DNA from: Paracoccaceae bacterium
GTDB lineage: Bacteria > Pseudomonadota > Alphaproteobacteria > Rhodobacterales > Rhodobacteraceae
Assembly: GCA_019090795.1 (NCBI GenBank)
Contig: JAHRVG010000025.1
Coordinates: 1-64,000, forward strand
Direction of reading: 5' to 3'
Length of the DNA stretch: 64,000 nt
In this document: positions 53,336-61,394 of the stretch, in pieces
Layout of the letters: every line of letters begins with the position of its first letter
How positions within the stretch are numbered: the stretch's first letter is position 1
The notes under the pieces: model-generated
Told to the model about the DNA's origin: nothing
Seen by the model: only the letters and a program-made list of their open reading frames with translations
Databases searched by the model: none
Translations under genes and position numbers: made by a program

Positions 53336-54781
53336 CTACTCTGCTTCTCCCTCAAAGATCAGTTTTTCCATTACCGGAGCCACCCGCAGAATATTGGTAG
53401 AGCCGGGGGTATTGAACGGTATCCCAGCTGTAACTACAATTTTATCCGTATCCGAGGCAAAACCGCCGTTACGTGCTGCCCGTGCAGCACTGACAACGGC
53501 CATCTTAAAGCGTGAAACCTCGCTGGTCATTACCGAATGCAGCCCCCAAACCAGCGTCATCCGCCGTGCGGTGGTAACAAGTGGCGTCAAGGCAATGATT
53601 GGTACCGCAGGCCGCTCGCGCGCCGCTAGCATTGCAGTGCGTCCAGAATGCGAGAATGTGCAAATCGCCTTGATTTCCGTGGTCTCGGCTACGTCTCGGG
53701 CTGCCAGCGTGATGGCATCCGCCACTGTCGCCCGTGATGGCGTACGCGAAGCCTCTATAATATCGCGATAGGTCGGGTCAGCCTCTACGCTTTCGGCCAC
53801 GTTGTTCATCGTGGTCACTGCTTCAACCGGGAACTGTCCGGCGGCTGATTCTGCCGACAACATCACCGCATCCGCGCCCTCGTAAATGGCTGTAGCCACA
53901 TCTGACACTTCGGCCCGCGTTGGAACAGGGGACTCGATCATACTCTCCATCATCTGGGTTGCCACAATCACCGGTTTGCCCGCCTTGCGACAGGTCCGGA
54001 CCAGCCGCTTCTGGATTGGCGGTACGTCTTGTACCGGCAGTTCAACCCCCAGATCACCACGGGCCACCATCACCCCGTCGGTCACTTTCAGGATTTCTGA
54101 AAATGCCTTTACCGCTGCCGGCTTTTCGATCTTGGAAATCAGCGCAGCCCGTCCCTTAGCCAGCTCGCGGGCCTCCAGTACATCCTCGGGCCGTTGCACA
54201 AAGGACAGCGCCAGCCAATCAACTCCCAACTGGCAGGCAAACTCCAGATCACTGCGGTCTTTGTCTGACAAGGCTGCCAAAGGCAGCAGCACATCCGGTA
54301 CATTCACCCCTTTGCGGTTGGAAATGGTGCCGCCAACCTCGATATGGCATTCGGCAAAATCGTCGCCGCAATCAGTGACACGCAACCGGATCTTGCCGTC
54401 ATTCACCAGCACGGTCTCGCCCAAAGACAAGGCCTCAAATATCTCGGGATGAGGCAGGCAAACGCGGTTCACATTGCCTTCGGTTTCATCCAGATCAAAG
54501 CGAAAATTTTCGCCGGTAACCAGCTCTTCCGCACCCTTGGCAAACACACCGCAGCGCAGTTTTGGTCCCTGTAAATCCGCCAGAATCCCGATTGGGCGGC
54601 CAATATCACGTTCTACATCTCGGATGGTTGCGTGTTTTTCGCGAATATCCTCTTGCGTGCCATGGCTCATGTTCAGACGGAATACATCCGCCCCCGCCTC
54701 TGACAGTTTGCGGATCATATCATATGTATCCGAGGCTGGCCCCAAGGTGGCCACAATCTTGACGCTTCGCATCCGCCGCAT
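53336..54781 (-). CDS. pyk: Pyruvate kinase
   Basis: A 481-residue glycolytic enzyme that converts phosphoenolpyruvate and ADP to pyruvate and ATP. Motifs are KIVATLGPAS near the N-terminus, RLNMSHG, the active-site segment ALISKIEKPAAV with its lysine and glutamate (about 220-230), MVARGDLGVELP and the allosteric C-terminal domain with FSHSGRTA. GGAAAG lies 7 nt before the ATG. It is followed by a small membrane protein gene. Confidence 0.96.
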   Translation of the reverse strand: MRRMRSVKIVATLGPASDTYDMIRKLSEAGADVFRLNMSHGTQEDIREKHATIRDVERDIGRPIGILADLQGPKLRCGVFAKGAEELVTGENFRFDLDETEGNVNRVCLPHPEIFEALSLGETVLVNDGKIRLRVTDCGDDFAECHIEVGGTISNRKGVNVPDVLLPLAALSDKDRSDLEFACQLGVDWLALSFVQRPEDVLEARELAKGRAALISKIEKPAAVKAFSEILKVTDGVMVARGDLGVELPVQDVPPIQKRLVRTCRKAGKPVIVATQMMESMIESPVPTRAEVSDVATAIYEGADAVMLSAESAAGQFPVEAVTTMNNVAESVEADPTYRDIIEASRTPSRATVADAITLAARDVAETTEIKAICTFSHSGRTAMLAARERPAVPIIALTPLVTTARRMTLVWGLHSVMTSEVSRFKMAVVSAARAARNGGFASDTDKIVVTAGIPFNTPGSTNILRVAPVMEKLIFEGEAE

Positions 54782-54904
54782 GAATTTCTTTCCTTATTTC
54801 ATTTCGCTACGTTATAACCGCAGTTCTCGCGCTTGTCCGCCCAATTCGCGCTGGCCCTTGGTTCATCACATAGTTATCTGTTGGACATGTAAAACAGGTG
54901 ACAT

Positions 54905-55651
54905 ATGACCACGCCCTTCCAACCTTACAGCATTATCGGGGCAGAACGCGTTTCTGATACCCTGGTTATTTGCGATCATGCCTCCAACCATGTGCCGACT
55001 CAGATCAACAACGGTACGCTTGGCCTCTCGGATGCCGATATGAACCGCCACATCGCTTTTGACATCGGAGCGAAAGGGGTTTCCGAACGCCTTGGGGAAC
55101 TTCTTAGCGCCTCTGTTATCTGTTCCACTTTCTCGCGCCTGGTGATTGATCCAAATCGCGGTGAAGATGATCCGACCCTGATGATGCGGCTTTACGATGG
55201 CACCATCATTCCCGGAAATCGCCACGCCACCGAGGCCGATATTGAAACCCGCCTAAACCTTTGCCATCGCCCGTATCACAAGGCTGTTGCGGCCCTGCTT
55301 GCCTCGCGTGAAAACCCGCTGCTGATCGCCATCCACAGCTTCACCCCCCGCCTAAACGGCCGTGCCCCGCGCCCGTGGCATGTTGGGGTGCTGTCGGGCA
55401 AAGATCGCCGACTTTCCGATGCTCTGCTGCACGAACTGGCGCAGGAACCGGACATATACCACGGCGACAACGTGCCCTATAGGGGCGAATTGGAGGGTGA
55501 CTGCATGGATCAACACGCCTCGCAACATGGCCACAACCATACCCTGATCGAGCTGCGCCACGACCTGATCGATACTCCTGAAGGGCAGGTTAAATGGGCC
55601 GAGCGCCTCGCGCCGCTCCTCCAACGTGCCATTGAAACCGTAACGACCTGA
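54905..55651 (+). CDS. N-formylglutamate amidohydrolase family protein
   Basis: A 248-residue member of the HutG-like family that removes the formyl group from N-formylglutamate in histidine breakdown. Features include VICDHASNHVP (residues 21-31) with a metal-binding histidine, STFSRLVIDPNRGEDDP, IHSFTP and the later VGVLSGKDRRL. No other hut genes are near, so the physiological substrate is uncertain. It begins a plus-strand run with DUF1244 (11 bp gap), the pseudouridine synthase and dapE. Confidence 0.87.
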   Translation: MTTPFQPYSIIGAERVSDTLVICDHASNHVPTQINNGTLGLSDADMNRHIAFDIGAKGVSERLGELLSASVICSTFSRLVIDPNRGEDDPTLMMRLYDGTIIPGNRHATEADIETRLNLCHRPYHKAVAALLASRENPLLIAIHSFTPRLNGRAPRPWHVGVLSGKDRRLSDALLHELAQEPDIYHGDNVPYRGELEGDCMDQHASQHGHNHTLIELRHDLIDTPEGQVKWAERLAPLLQRAIETVTT

Positions 55652-55662
55652 GGATACCCGAA

Positions 55663-55974
55663 ATGGACGACCAAACCCGCATCGAAATTGAAGCCGCCGC
55701 CTTTCGCACCCTGCAACACCACCTGATGGTAAAACGCACCGATGTGCAGAACATCGACATGATGAACCTGACCGGTATGTGCCGCAATTGTCTGTCCCGC
55801 TGGTATCAAGAGGCCGCGATTGAACGTGGCGTTGAGATGACCAAAGAAGAAGGCCGCGAGGCATTTTACGGCATGTCGAGCGCGGAATGGAAAGAGAAAT
55901 ACCAGATCGACGCCTCGCCCACAAAACAGGCTGAGTTTGAGGTGGCGTTTAAGAAAAACGTGACCGATGCATAA
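55663..55974 (+). CDS. DUF1244 protein
   Basis: A 103-residue protein of a conserved small helical family (SMc04008-like), function unknown. The pattern AAFRTLQHHL, VQNIDMMNLTGMCRNCLSRWYQEAA and YGMSSAEWKEKYQ is clear, including the two cysteines of CRNC. It has no membrane part. It follows the N-formylglutamate amidohydrolase gene after 11 bp and precedes the pseudouridine synthase by 18 bp, in one operon. Confidence 0.93.
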   Translation: MDDQTRIEIEAAAFRTLQHHLMVKRTDVQNIDMMNLTGMCRNCLSRWYQEAAIERGVEMTKEEGREAFYGMSSAEWKEKYQIDASPTKQAEFEVAFKKNVTDA

Positions 55975-55992
55975 CCCCAGATAACTCCGGTT

Positions 55993-56649
55993 ATGACGCC
56001 TGATTTCACATACACCCCACCAACCACCCCGCTCGACATTCTCCACGTCGACTCAGCCCTACTGGTGGTTAACAAGCCGAGCGGTCTGCTTTCCGTTCCC
56101 GGCCGGGCAGAGGCGCACCGCGATTGCCTGATCACCCGTTTGCAGGTGGTCCACCCCGAGGCTTTGTTGATCCATCGCTTGGACATGGACACCTCTGGCT
56201 TGATGATTTTTGCCCGCAGTAAACCGGCGCAACGTCACATCTCGAAGCAGTTCGAAAATCGCCAGATTTCAAAAACCTACAATGCCCGTGTTACCGGCCA
56301 CCCGCCTAAAAATAGTGGCATCGTTGACCTGCCGCTGATTGTTGATTGGCCCAACCGGCCATTGCAAGTGGTGGATCATGCGCGCGGCAAGCAGGCAATC
56401 ACGCGCTGGCGTGTTCTATCCCGTGGCGACAACACGAGCTTGATGGAACTTATCCCCGAAACGGGCCGCAGTCACCAACTGCGGGTCCATATGAAGGCCC
56501 TCGGTCATCCAATCATTGGTGATCGGTTTTATGCCCCGAAAAACATTGCGAAACTATCGCCGCGCCTGCTGCTCCATGCCGAGAAAATCGCCCTGATTCA
56601 ACCAGACAGTGGCGCGGGGGTAACCTTCCACTGCCCCCACCTCTTTTAA
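55993..56649 (+). CDS. RluA-family pseudouridine synthase
   Basis: A 218-residue enzyme that isomerises uridine to pseudouridine in rRNA or tRNA. The catalytic aspartate lies in IHRLDMDTSGLMIFA (about residue 65); LLVVNKPSGLLSVPG and GRSHQLRVHMKALGHPIIGD are the other hallmarks. There is no S4 domain, and the length is close to RluA itself (dual 23S/tRNA specificity), but the exact target cannot be told. It is in the same run as DUF1244 and dapE. Confidence 0.93.
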   Translation: MTPDFTYTPPTTPLDILHVDSALLVVNKPSGLLSVPGRAEAHRDCLITRLQVVHPEALLIHRLDMDTSGLMIFARSKPAQRHISKQFENRQISKTYNARVTGHPPKNSGIVDLPLIVDWPNRPLQVVDHARGKQAITRWRVLSRGDNTSLMELIPETGRSHQLRVHMKALGHPIIGDRFYAPKNIAKLSPRLLLHAEKIALIQPDSGAGVTFHCPHLF

Positions 56650-56694
56650 GTGCCGCTCCAACCGGTTATGCCTGTGGCAACAGAAGGATTTCCT

Positions 56695-57837
56695 ATGACA
56701 ATCGACCCCATAAAACTCACCGCTGATTTGATTAAATGCCCCACAGTCACTCCCGCAGAGGGCGGTGCGTTGGTGTTGCTGGAGGGTCTGTTGTCTGACG
56801 CGGGCTTCACCTGCACCCGCGTGGATCGCGGCGAGGTCAGCAACCTGTTTGCGCGTTGGGGGGCGGGGGCAAACGGGCGAACTTTCGGGTTTAACGGCCA
56901 CACGGATGTGGTGCCGCTGGGCAATCCAGATGACTGGAGTGTGGATCCCTTTGGTGCGGAAATCAAAGACGGTTTCATGTACGGACGCGGTGCGACAGAT
57001 ATGAAATCCGGCGTTGCCGCTTTTGCCGCTGCGGCGATTGATTTTGTGACCAACACGCCGCCAGACGGTTCTATCGTGCTGGCGATCACGGGCGATGAAG
57101 AAGGCCCTGCGGTTGACGGTACCATTGCGTTACTCGACTGGATGGGGGCGCATAATGAGCGCATGGACCACTGTCTGGTGGGGGAGCCAACCTGCCCTAA
57201 CAAAATGGGTGAGATGATGAAGATCGGGCGTCGTGGTTCAATGAACATCTACTTTACCGCCACCGGTGAGCAGGGCCACGTCGCCTATCCGCATCGCGCG
57301 AAAAACCCGCTTCCGGCGATGGCACATTTGATGGCAAAATTGGCGGCACATGAGCTGGATCAGGGGACAAAACATTTCGACCCCTCTACCCTCGCGGTGG
57401 TGACAATCGACACGGGCAATCCTGTGGATAACGTTATTCCCGCCCAATGCCGAGCAACGGTAAATATCCGGTTTAACGATGACTGGACATCAGCCGCGCT
57501 AACCGAGTGGCTGACCGATGAGATGCAGGCCGTTGCCGCCTCTTTCGACATCGAATTCAACATGCGCACCCGCGTTTCCGGCGAGAGTTTCTTCACGCCG
57601 CCAGGCGAGTTATCAACGTTGATCGGCAAGGCGGTCAAGGCGGCAACGGGTATCGATCCGGAACTGAGCACTACCGGCGGCACATCCGATGCGCGGTTCG
57701 TAAAGCACCACTGCCCGGTAGTGGAATTCGGGCTGGTGGGCCGTACCATGCATGAGGTTGACGAGCGGGTAAATGTGGAGCAGATCAACCAGCTCAAGTC
57801 GATTTATGGCCAGATATTGGTGGATTATTTTGCGTAA
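56695..57837 (+). CDS. dapE: Succinyl-diaminopimelate desuccinylase
   Basis: A 380-residue di-zinc M20 hydrolase of the lysine/diaminopimelate pathway. Metal-binding and catalytic blocks are GHTDVVPLG (about 66-74), ATDMKSG near 99, the catalytic glutamate in GDEEGPA near 132, and [10 protein letters not shown] near 325. A dimerisation domain lies between about 180 and 290. The ATG at 56695 has GAAGGA upstream; the frame opening from 56650 is not conserved. It is 45 bp after the pseudouridine synthase gene. Confidence 0.95.
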   Translation: MTIDPIKLTADLIKCPTVTPAEGGALVLLEGLLSDAGFTCTRVDRGEVSNLFARWGAGANGRTFGFNGHTDVVPLGNPDDWSVDPFGAEIKDGFMYGRGATDMKSGVAAFAAAAIDFVTNTPPDGSIVLAITGDEEGPAVDGTIALLDWMGAHNERMDHCLVGEPTCPNKMGEMMKIGRRGSMNIYFTATGEQGHVAYPHRAKNPLPAMAHLMAKLAAHELDQGTKHFDPSTLAVVTIDTGNPVDNVIPAQCRATVNIRFNDDWTSAALTEWLTDEMQAVAASFDIEFNMRTRVSGESFFTPPGELSTLIGKAVKAATGIDPELSTTGGTSDARFVKHHCPVVEFGLVGRTMHEVDERVNVEQINQLKSIYGQILVDYFA

Positions 57838-57884
57838 TTTTGGCGTTGGTGCTCAATATATGCGGAATGCGATCTACAAGCTTT

Positions 57885-58020
57885 GTTGCGGTGCGTCCAC
57901 TCACAACAAATATCGTTGCGGTGCAGAAATATGAAATTTTGATCTTCAAGTAACTTCGCTGCTATTCTTTGCACTGCAAGTAGTGTAGTAGCTCAGAAAG
58001 TACAAACTTTGACCCCCAAG
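57885..58020. repeat. Repeats upstream of the Fic gene
   Basis: GTTGCGGTGC occurs twice, at 57885-57894 and 57915-57924, exactly 30 bp (about three helical turns) apart. TTTGTTG (57882-57888) and CAACAAA (57904-57910) form a 7-bp inverted repeat around the first copy. A second pair with pattern TTTGA-C---CAAG lies at 57938-57950 and 58008-58020, the last just before the ribosome site. The layout suits binding of a regulator. Confidence 0.4.
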
Positions 58021-58037
58021 CAGCGTGGAGAAGTTGA

Positions 58038-59171
58038 TTGAATAACAATACTCCGGATATTTCTAAGGCGGCAATCTATCATTATGGCGAGTTTCCGCCA
58101 CAGGCACTCGACCTTGAAGCGCTAATGGATCCGCTTCTGGCGGCGACAGATGCTTTGGCGCGGTATGATCAGATGTTATTGAATATGCACAATAGCTCCG
58201 TTTTACTGGCGCCGTTAAGTAGGCAAGAAGCGGTGGTTTCGTCTAGAATTGAGGGGACAATTACAACTTTAGATGAATTGCTAAGGGCCGAAGCTGACAG
58301 TGGCACTGATGATAGCGAGTTATTGCCAAATGCTAGAAACGAAACGTTGGAGGTTCTGCTATACCAATGGGCAATGTCACAAGCAGAAGCGGAGTTGCTG
58401 GATGGGAAGCCCCTGTCGGGCCATTTGATGCGACAGGCACACGGTACTTTACTAAAATTCGGGCGCGGCCAGAATAAGCGCCCGGGGGAATACAAAATTG
58501 AACAGAACTACTTGGCTGAACGGCGCAAAGGCAAAATACGGTTTGTTCCTATCAGCCCAGAGCAATTGAATCCGGCAATCAATGACCTGTTCAATTACAT
58601 AAATAGTGATACGCATTCGCCTTTATTGGCGACCGCAATTGCGCATCTGGAGTTTGAGGCGCTGCACCCCTTTAACGATGGCAACGGGCGAATAGGTCGG
58701 ATGTTGATTACTTTGATGTTGTGGAAAAAAAGACAAATTTCTGCGCCGCATTTCTACATTAGTGCCCAGTTGGAAGATCGGCGTGATGAATACATCGACC
58801 GTATGCGGGCTGTTTCCGCCTCGGGTGAATGGACAGAGTGGTGTGTGTTCTTTCTGGAAGTGTTGAAAGCACAAGCGGAAGACAATTTGCAAATGACGCG
58901 CAATATCCAAACTTTGCATGAAGACATGAAGACTACTTTACGCGAAATAACATCATCGCAGTGGACTATAGAAATACTGGATTTTCTTTTTGCAAACCCC
59001 GTTTTTAGAAACAACAAATTTACCAACAAGGCTGGCATTCCACAGGCGACAGCTAAAAGATGTCAGCGTGAAATGCTGGAACATGATGTTATCCGAATGA
59101 TAGAACCGGGTGCTGGTAGAAGACCCGCTCTTTTTGCATTCGAACCCCTTCTGAAGCTTGTACGGGGCTAG
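58038..59171 (+). CDS. Fic family protein, class II (AMP transferase) with winged helix
   Basis: A 377-residue Fic protein. The active-site motif HPFNDGNGRIGR is at 210-221, the complete form needed to transfer AMP (or another nucleotide) to hydroxyl side chains of target proteins. The inhibitory helix motif S-x3-E-G lies at 68-73, N-terminal to the Fic core, making it class II and self-inhibited. A C-terminal winged-helix region (about 315-375) suggests DNA or protein binding. The start is TTG with GGAG 8 nt upstream. The base composition looks AT-richer than the neighbours, which hints at transfer. No separate antitoxin gene adjoins it. Confidence 0.9.
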   Translation: MNNNTPDISKAAIYHYGEFPPQALDLEALMDPLLAATDALARYDQMLLNMHNSSVLLAPLSRQEAVVSSRIEGTITTLDELLRAEADSGTDDSELLPNARNETLEVLLYQWAMSQAEAELLDGKPLSGHLMRQAHGTLLKFGRGQNKRPGEYKIEQNYLAERRKGKIRFVPISPEQLNPAINDLFNYINSDTHSPLLATAIAHLEFEALHPFNDGNGRIGRMLITLMLWKKRQISAPHFYISAQLEDRRDEYIDRMRAVSASGEWTEWCVFFLEVLKAQAEDNLQMTRNIQTLHEDMKTTLREITSSQWTIEILDFLFANPVFRNNKFTNKAGIPQATAKRCQREMLEHDVIRMIEPGAGRRPALFAFEPLLKLVRG

Positions 59172-59177
59172 TGAAAT

Positions 59178-59753
59178 TTGCTCCCCCAACTCTACATCAT
59201 GTTAAAAACCCCGCATCCGGGCCGCGTGAAAACGCGCCTTGGTCGGGGCATGGGAATGGTGCCAGCCGCGTGGTGGTTTCGCCATCAGTCTGCGCGGTTG
59301 ATCCGGCAATTGTCGCGTGATCCGCGCTGGCAAACCGTGCTGGCTGTTGCGCCTGATAGCGAGGGGTTGGGCAGTCGCGTCTGGCCCGCTGATCTGCCAC
59401 GTTGGCCGCAGGGGCCGGGGGATCTGGGCGATCGTATGGGCCGTATTTTGCGCCATGCGCCCAAGGGGCCGGTGCTGATTATCGGCGCAGATATTCCGGG
59501 CATTACTCCAGCTTTGATTGCACAAGCCTTTAAGGCCCTGGGCCGCACGGAGGCGGTTTTTGGGCCTGCGACGGATGGAGGTTACTGGCTGGTCGGGATG
59601 AAACGCAGCCGTGGGGTGCCGCGCGGGGTGCTTCAAGGGGTCCGCTGGTCTAGTGAGCATGCGTTGGCGGATACGGTGGTTTCGCTCGGTGGGCTGCCCG
59701 TGGCCTATGTCGAGACGCAGAAGGACGTGGATACGGTAGCGGATTTAGCATGA
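59178..59753 (+). CDS. DUF2064 / TIGR04282 glycosyltransferase-like protein
   Basis: A 191-residue nucleotidyl/glycosyltransferase-A fold protein. The family start MLKTPHPGRVKTRLGR, the GPVLIIGADIPGI block with the DXD-like region (about 95-105) and the FGPATDGGYWLVGM motif near 133 are clear. Homologues are linked to arsenosugar synthesis or to unknown sugar transfer; there are no arsenic genes here. The likely start is TTG at 59178 with a weak ribosome site, 6 bp after the Fic stop. Confidence 0.82.
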   Translation: MLPQLYIMLKTPHPGRVKTRLGRGMGMVPAAWWFRHQSARLIRQLSRDPRWQTVLAVAPDSEGLGSRVWPADLPRWPQGPGDLGDRMGRILRHAPKGPVLIIGADIPGITPALIAQAFKALGRTEAVFGPATDGGYWLVGMKRSRGVPRGVLQGVRWSSEHALADTVVSLGGLPVAYVETQKDVDTVADLA

Positions 59754-59870
59754 AGCCTTTGTCCGAGTGAGCTTGTATTCACAGCCTTTTAATCGCTAAA
59801 TGCAAATATGTTAGAAAGACTTCGTCCACCGCAAAGGCAGTGAAACGAATTGGCCAACGCCGAGGGTAAC

Positions 59871-61343
59871 ATGCACGAAGAAGCAGGCTTTTCGATCTGG
59901 GAATATTCGGCAATCGTGTTTGCGGTTGTGCTGATTGCCAAACTTGTCAGCAAGAAAACACGCACGGTTGATGTTCTGTGGCTGATCCTTGCGGGTGCGC
60001 TGCTAACCAATCTGGGGCTTTTGCCCAAGCACAACGTGTTTTTGGAAACCATTGGCGAATGGGGTATTGTTTTCATCATGTTCGCACTGGGGCTGGAGGA
60101 GGACCTGACCCGCTTTTCCCAAAGCCTGAAACGCAGCATGGGGATTGCCCTGATCGGGGCGGCTTTTCCCTTTATTGCCGGTTATGGAACTGCATATTTT
60201 TTCGGCTATGATCACAACTCCGCCATGCTTTGGGGGCTGACCATGACGGCAACTGCCGTCAGCCTGACGATGATGAGCCTGCGCAGTGACCGGATGCACC
60301 GATCAACAGCTGCTACGGGGATTATGACGGCGGCGGTGGTGGATGATGTGTTGTCCCTTGTCGGTGTCGCGATCCTGATTCCGATTATTCTGGTGAGCAG
60401 CGCGGGGCAGGGCGGTGAGGCCGCAAGTCTGGCAAGCATCCTGTGGATCATCTTCAAGGTGGCCATTTTCTTCGCCATCACGCTGTTTTTGGGGTTGGTG
60501 GCCTTTCCGGAAACCTCGCCGCCCGTTTTACCTGCGAATGCCAGTTTTTATCAGACGCTGGACTATAAATTCAGTCGTGCTTGGGCCAAGTTTGGCGTAC
60601 GGCGCTTTTTGATGCTGCATCAGGGCGAATTTACCCCGTTGATTATGGTGGCCATCGCTATGCTATTGGGTGTTATCGCCTTTGAGCTGGGCTTTCATCC
60701 GGCAATTGGGGCCTATTTTGCCGGGCTGTTTTTGCATGCAGATTACTTTATTCACAAGGCAACGCGCATGGTCAAGAATGTGGACGGAGAGCAGGTGCGC
60801 GAGGCCATTCGTGACGATCAGTTTGACAAGGCGCAATACGTGATCGACCATTTGTCTTTCACCATCTTTGGCCCGATTTTCTTTATCAACCTTGGCGGCA
60901 AACTGGAGTTCGATATGAAAATTGTCGTCGCCGCCCTGCCTGCCGTCGTGACTCTCTATTTAGCTGTTGTCGTGTTTCAAGTGGCCTCTGCCTGCCTGGC
61001 CGCACGTTACACCGGGCGGTATAAATGGCACGAGGGGGTGATGATCGGTTTAGGCATGCTGGGTCGCGCTGAACTGGCCTTTATCGTGATCAACATCGCG
61101 TTCGTGCAGAATAAAATCATCGACATCACCCAGTTCTATACCCTGATGTTCACCGCTTTCCTGTTGAACTTAACCGTGCCTATTACCCTGAAAATCTGGA
61201 AACCGTATTATCTGGGCTTCAAACAGCTCAGGATTTTCGGCACCACCCTATCCCGCCCCGAACCCGCCCCTGTGCCCGACGACATGCCGGAATACAAAGA
61301 GATGATGGAGGCAGAGCGGAAGCGGTATTTGCCAGAGAAGTAG
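59871..61343 (+). CDS. Cation:proton antiporter (CPA2 type)
   Basis: A 490-residue membrane antiporter with about 12 hydrophobic helices. Family features are FALGLEEDLTRF near residue 75 (helix 3/4 region), the TAAVVDDVLSLVGVAIL helix with the ion-binding aspartate pair (about 155), and GMLGRAELAFIV near 395. It lacks the C-terminal RCK/TrkA domains of the KefC and YbaL groups. The ion (Na or K) is not determined. The ATG at 59871 has GAGGG upstream and begins at a natural N-terminus; an upstream TTG at 59850 is possible. Confidence 0.88.
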   Translation: MHEEAGFSIWEYSAIVFAVVLIAKLVSKKTRTVDVLWLILAGALLTNLGLLPKHNVFLETIGEWGIVFIMFALGLEEDLTRFSQSLKRSMGIALIGAAFPFIAGYGTAYFFGYDHNSAMLWGLTMTATAVSLTMMSLRSDRMHRSTAATGIMTAAVVDDVLSLVGVAILIPIILVSSAGQGGEAASLASILWIIFKVAIFFAITLFLGLVAFPETSPPVLPANASFYQTLDYKFSRAWAKFGVRRFLMLHQGEFTPLIMVAIAMLLGVIAFELGFHPAIGAYFAGLFLHADYFIHKATRMVKNVDGEQVREAIRDDQFDKAQYVIDHLSFTIFGPIFFINLGGKLEFDMKIVVAALPAVVTLYLAVVVFQVASACLAARYTGRYKWHEGVMIGLGMLGRAELAFIVINIAFVQNKIIDITQFYTLMFTAFLLNLTVPITLKIWKPYYLGFKQLRIFGTTLSRPEPAPVPDDMPEYKEMMEAERKRYLPEK

Positions 61344-61394
61344 AGCATACAATTAGAGTTCGCGCTCTCAGGACTTGCGTGTTAGGGAAGCCCC

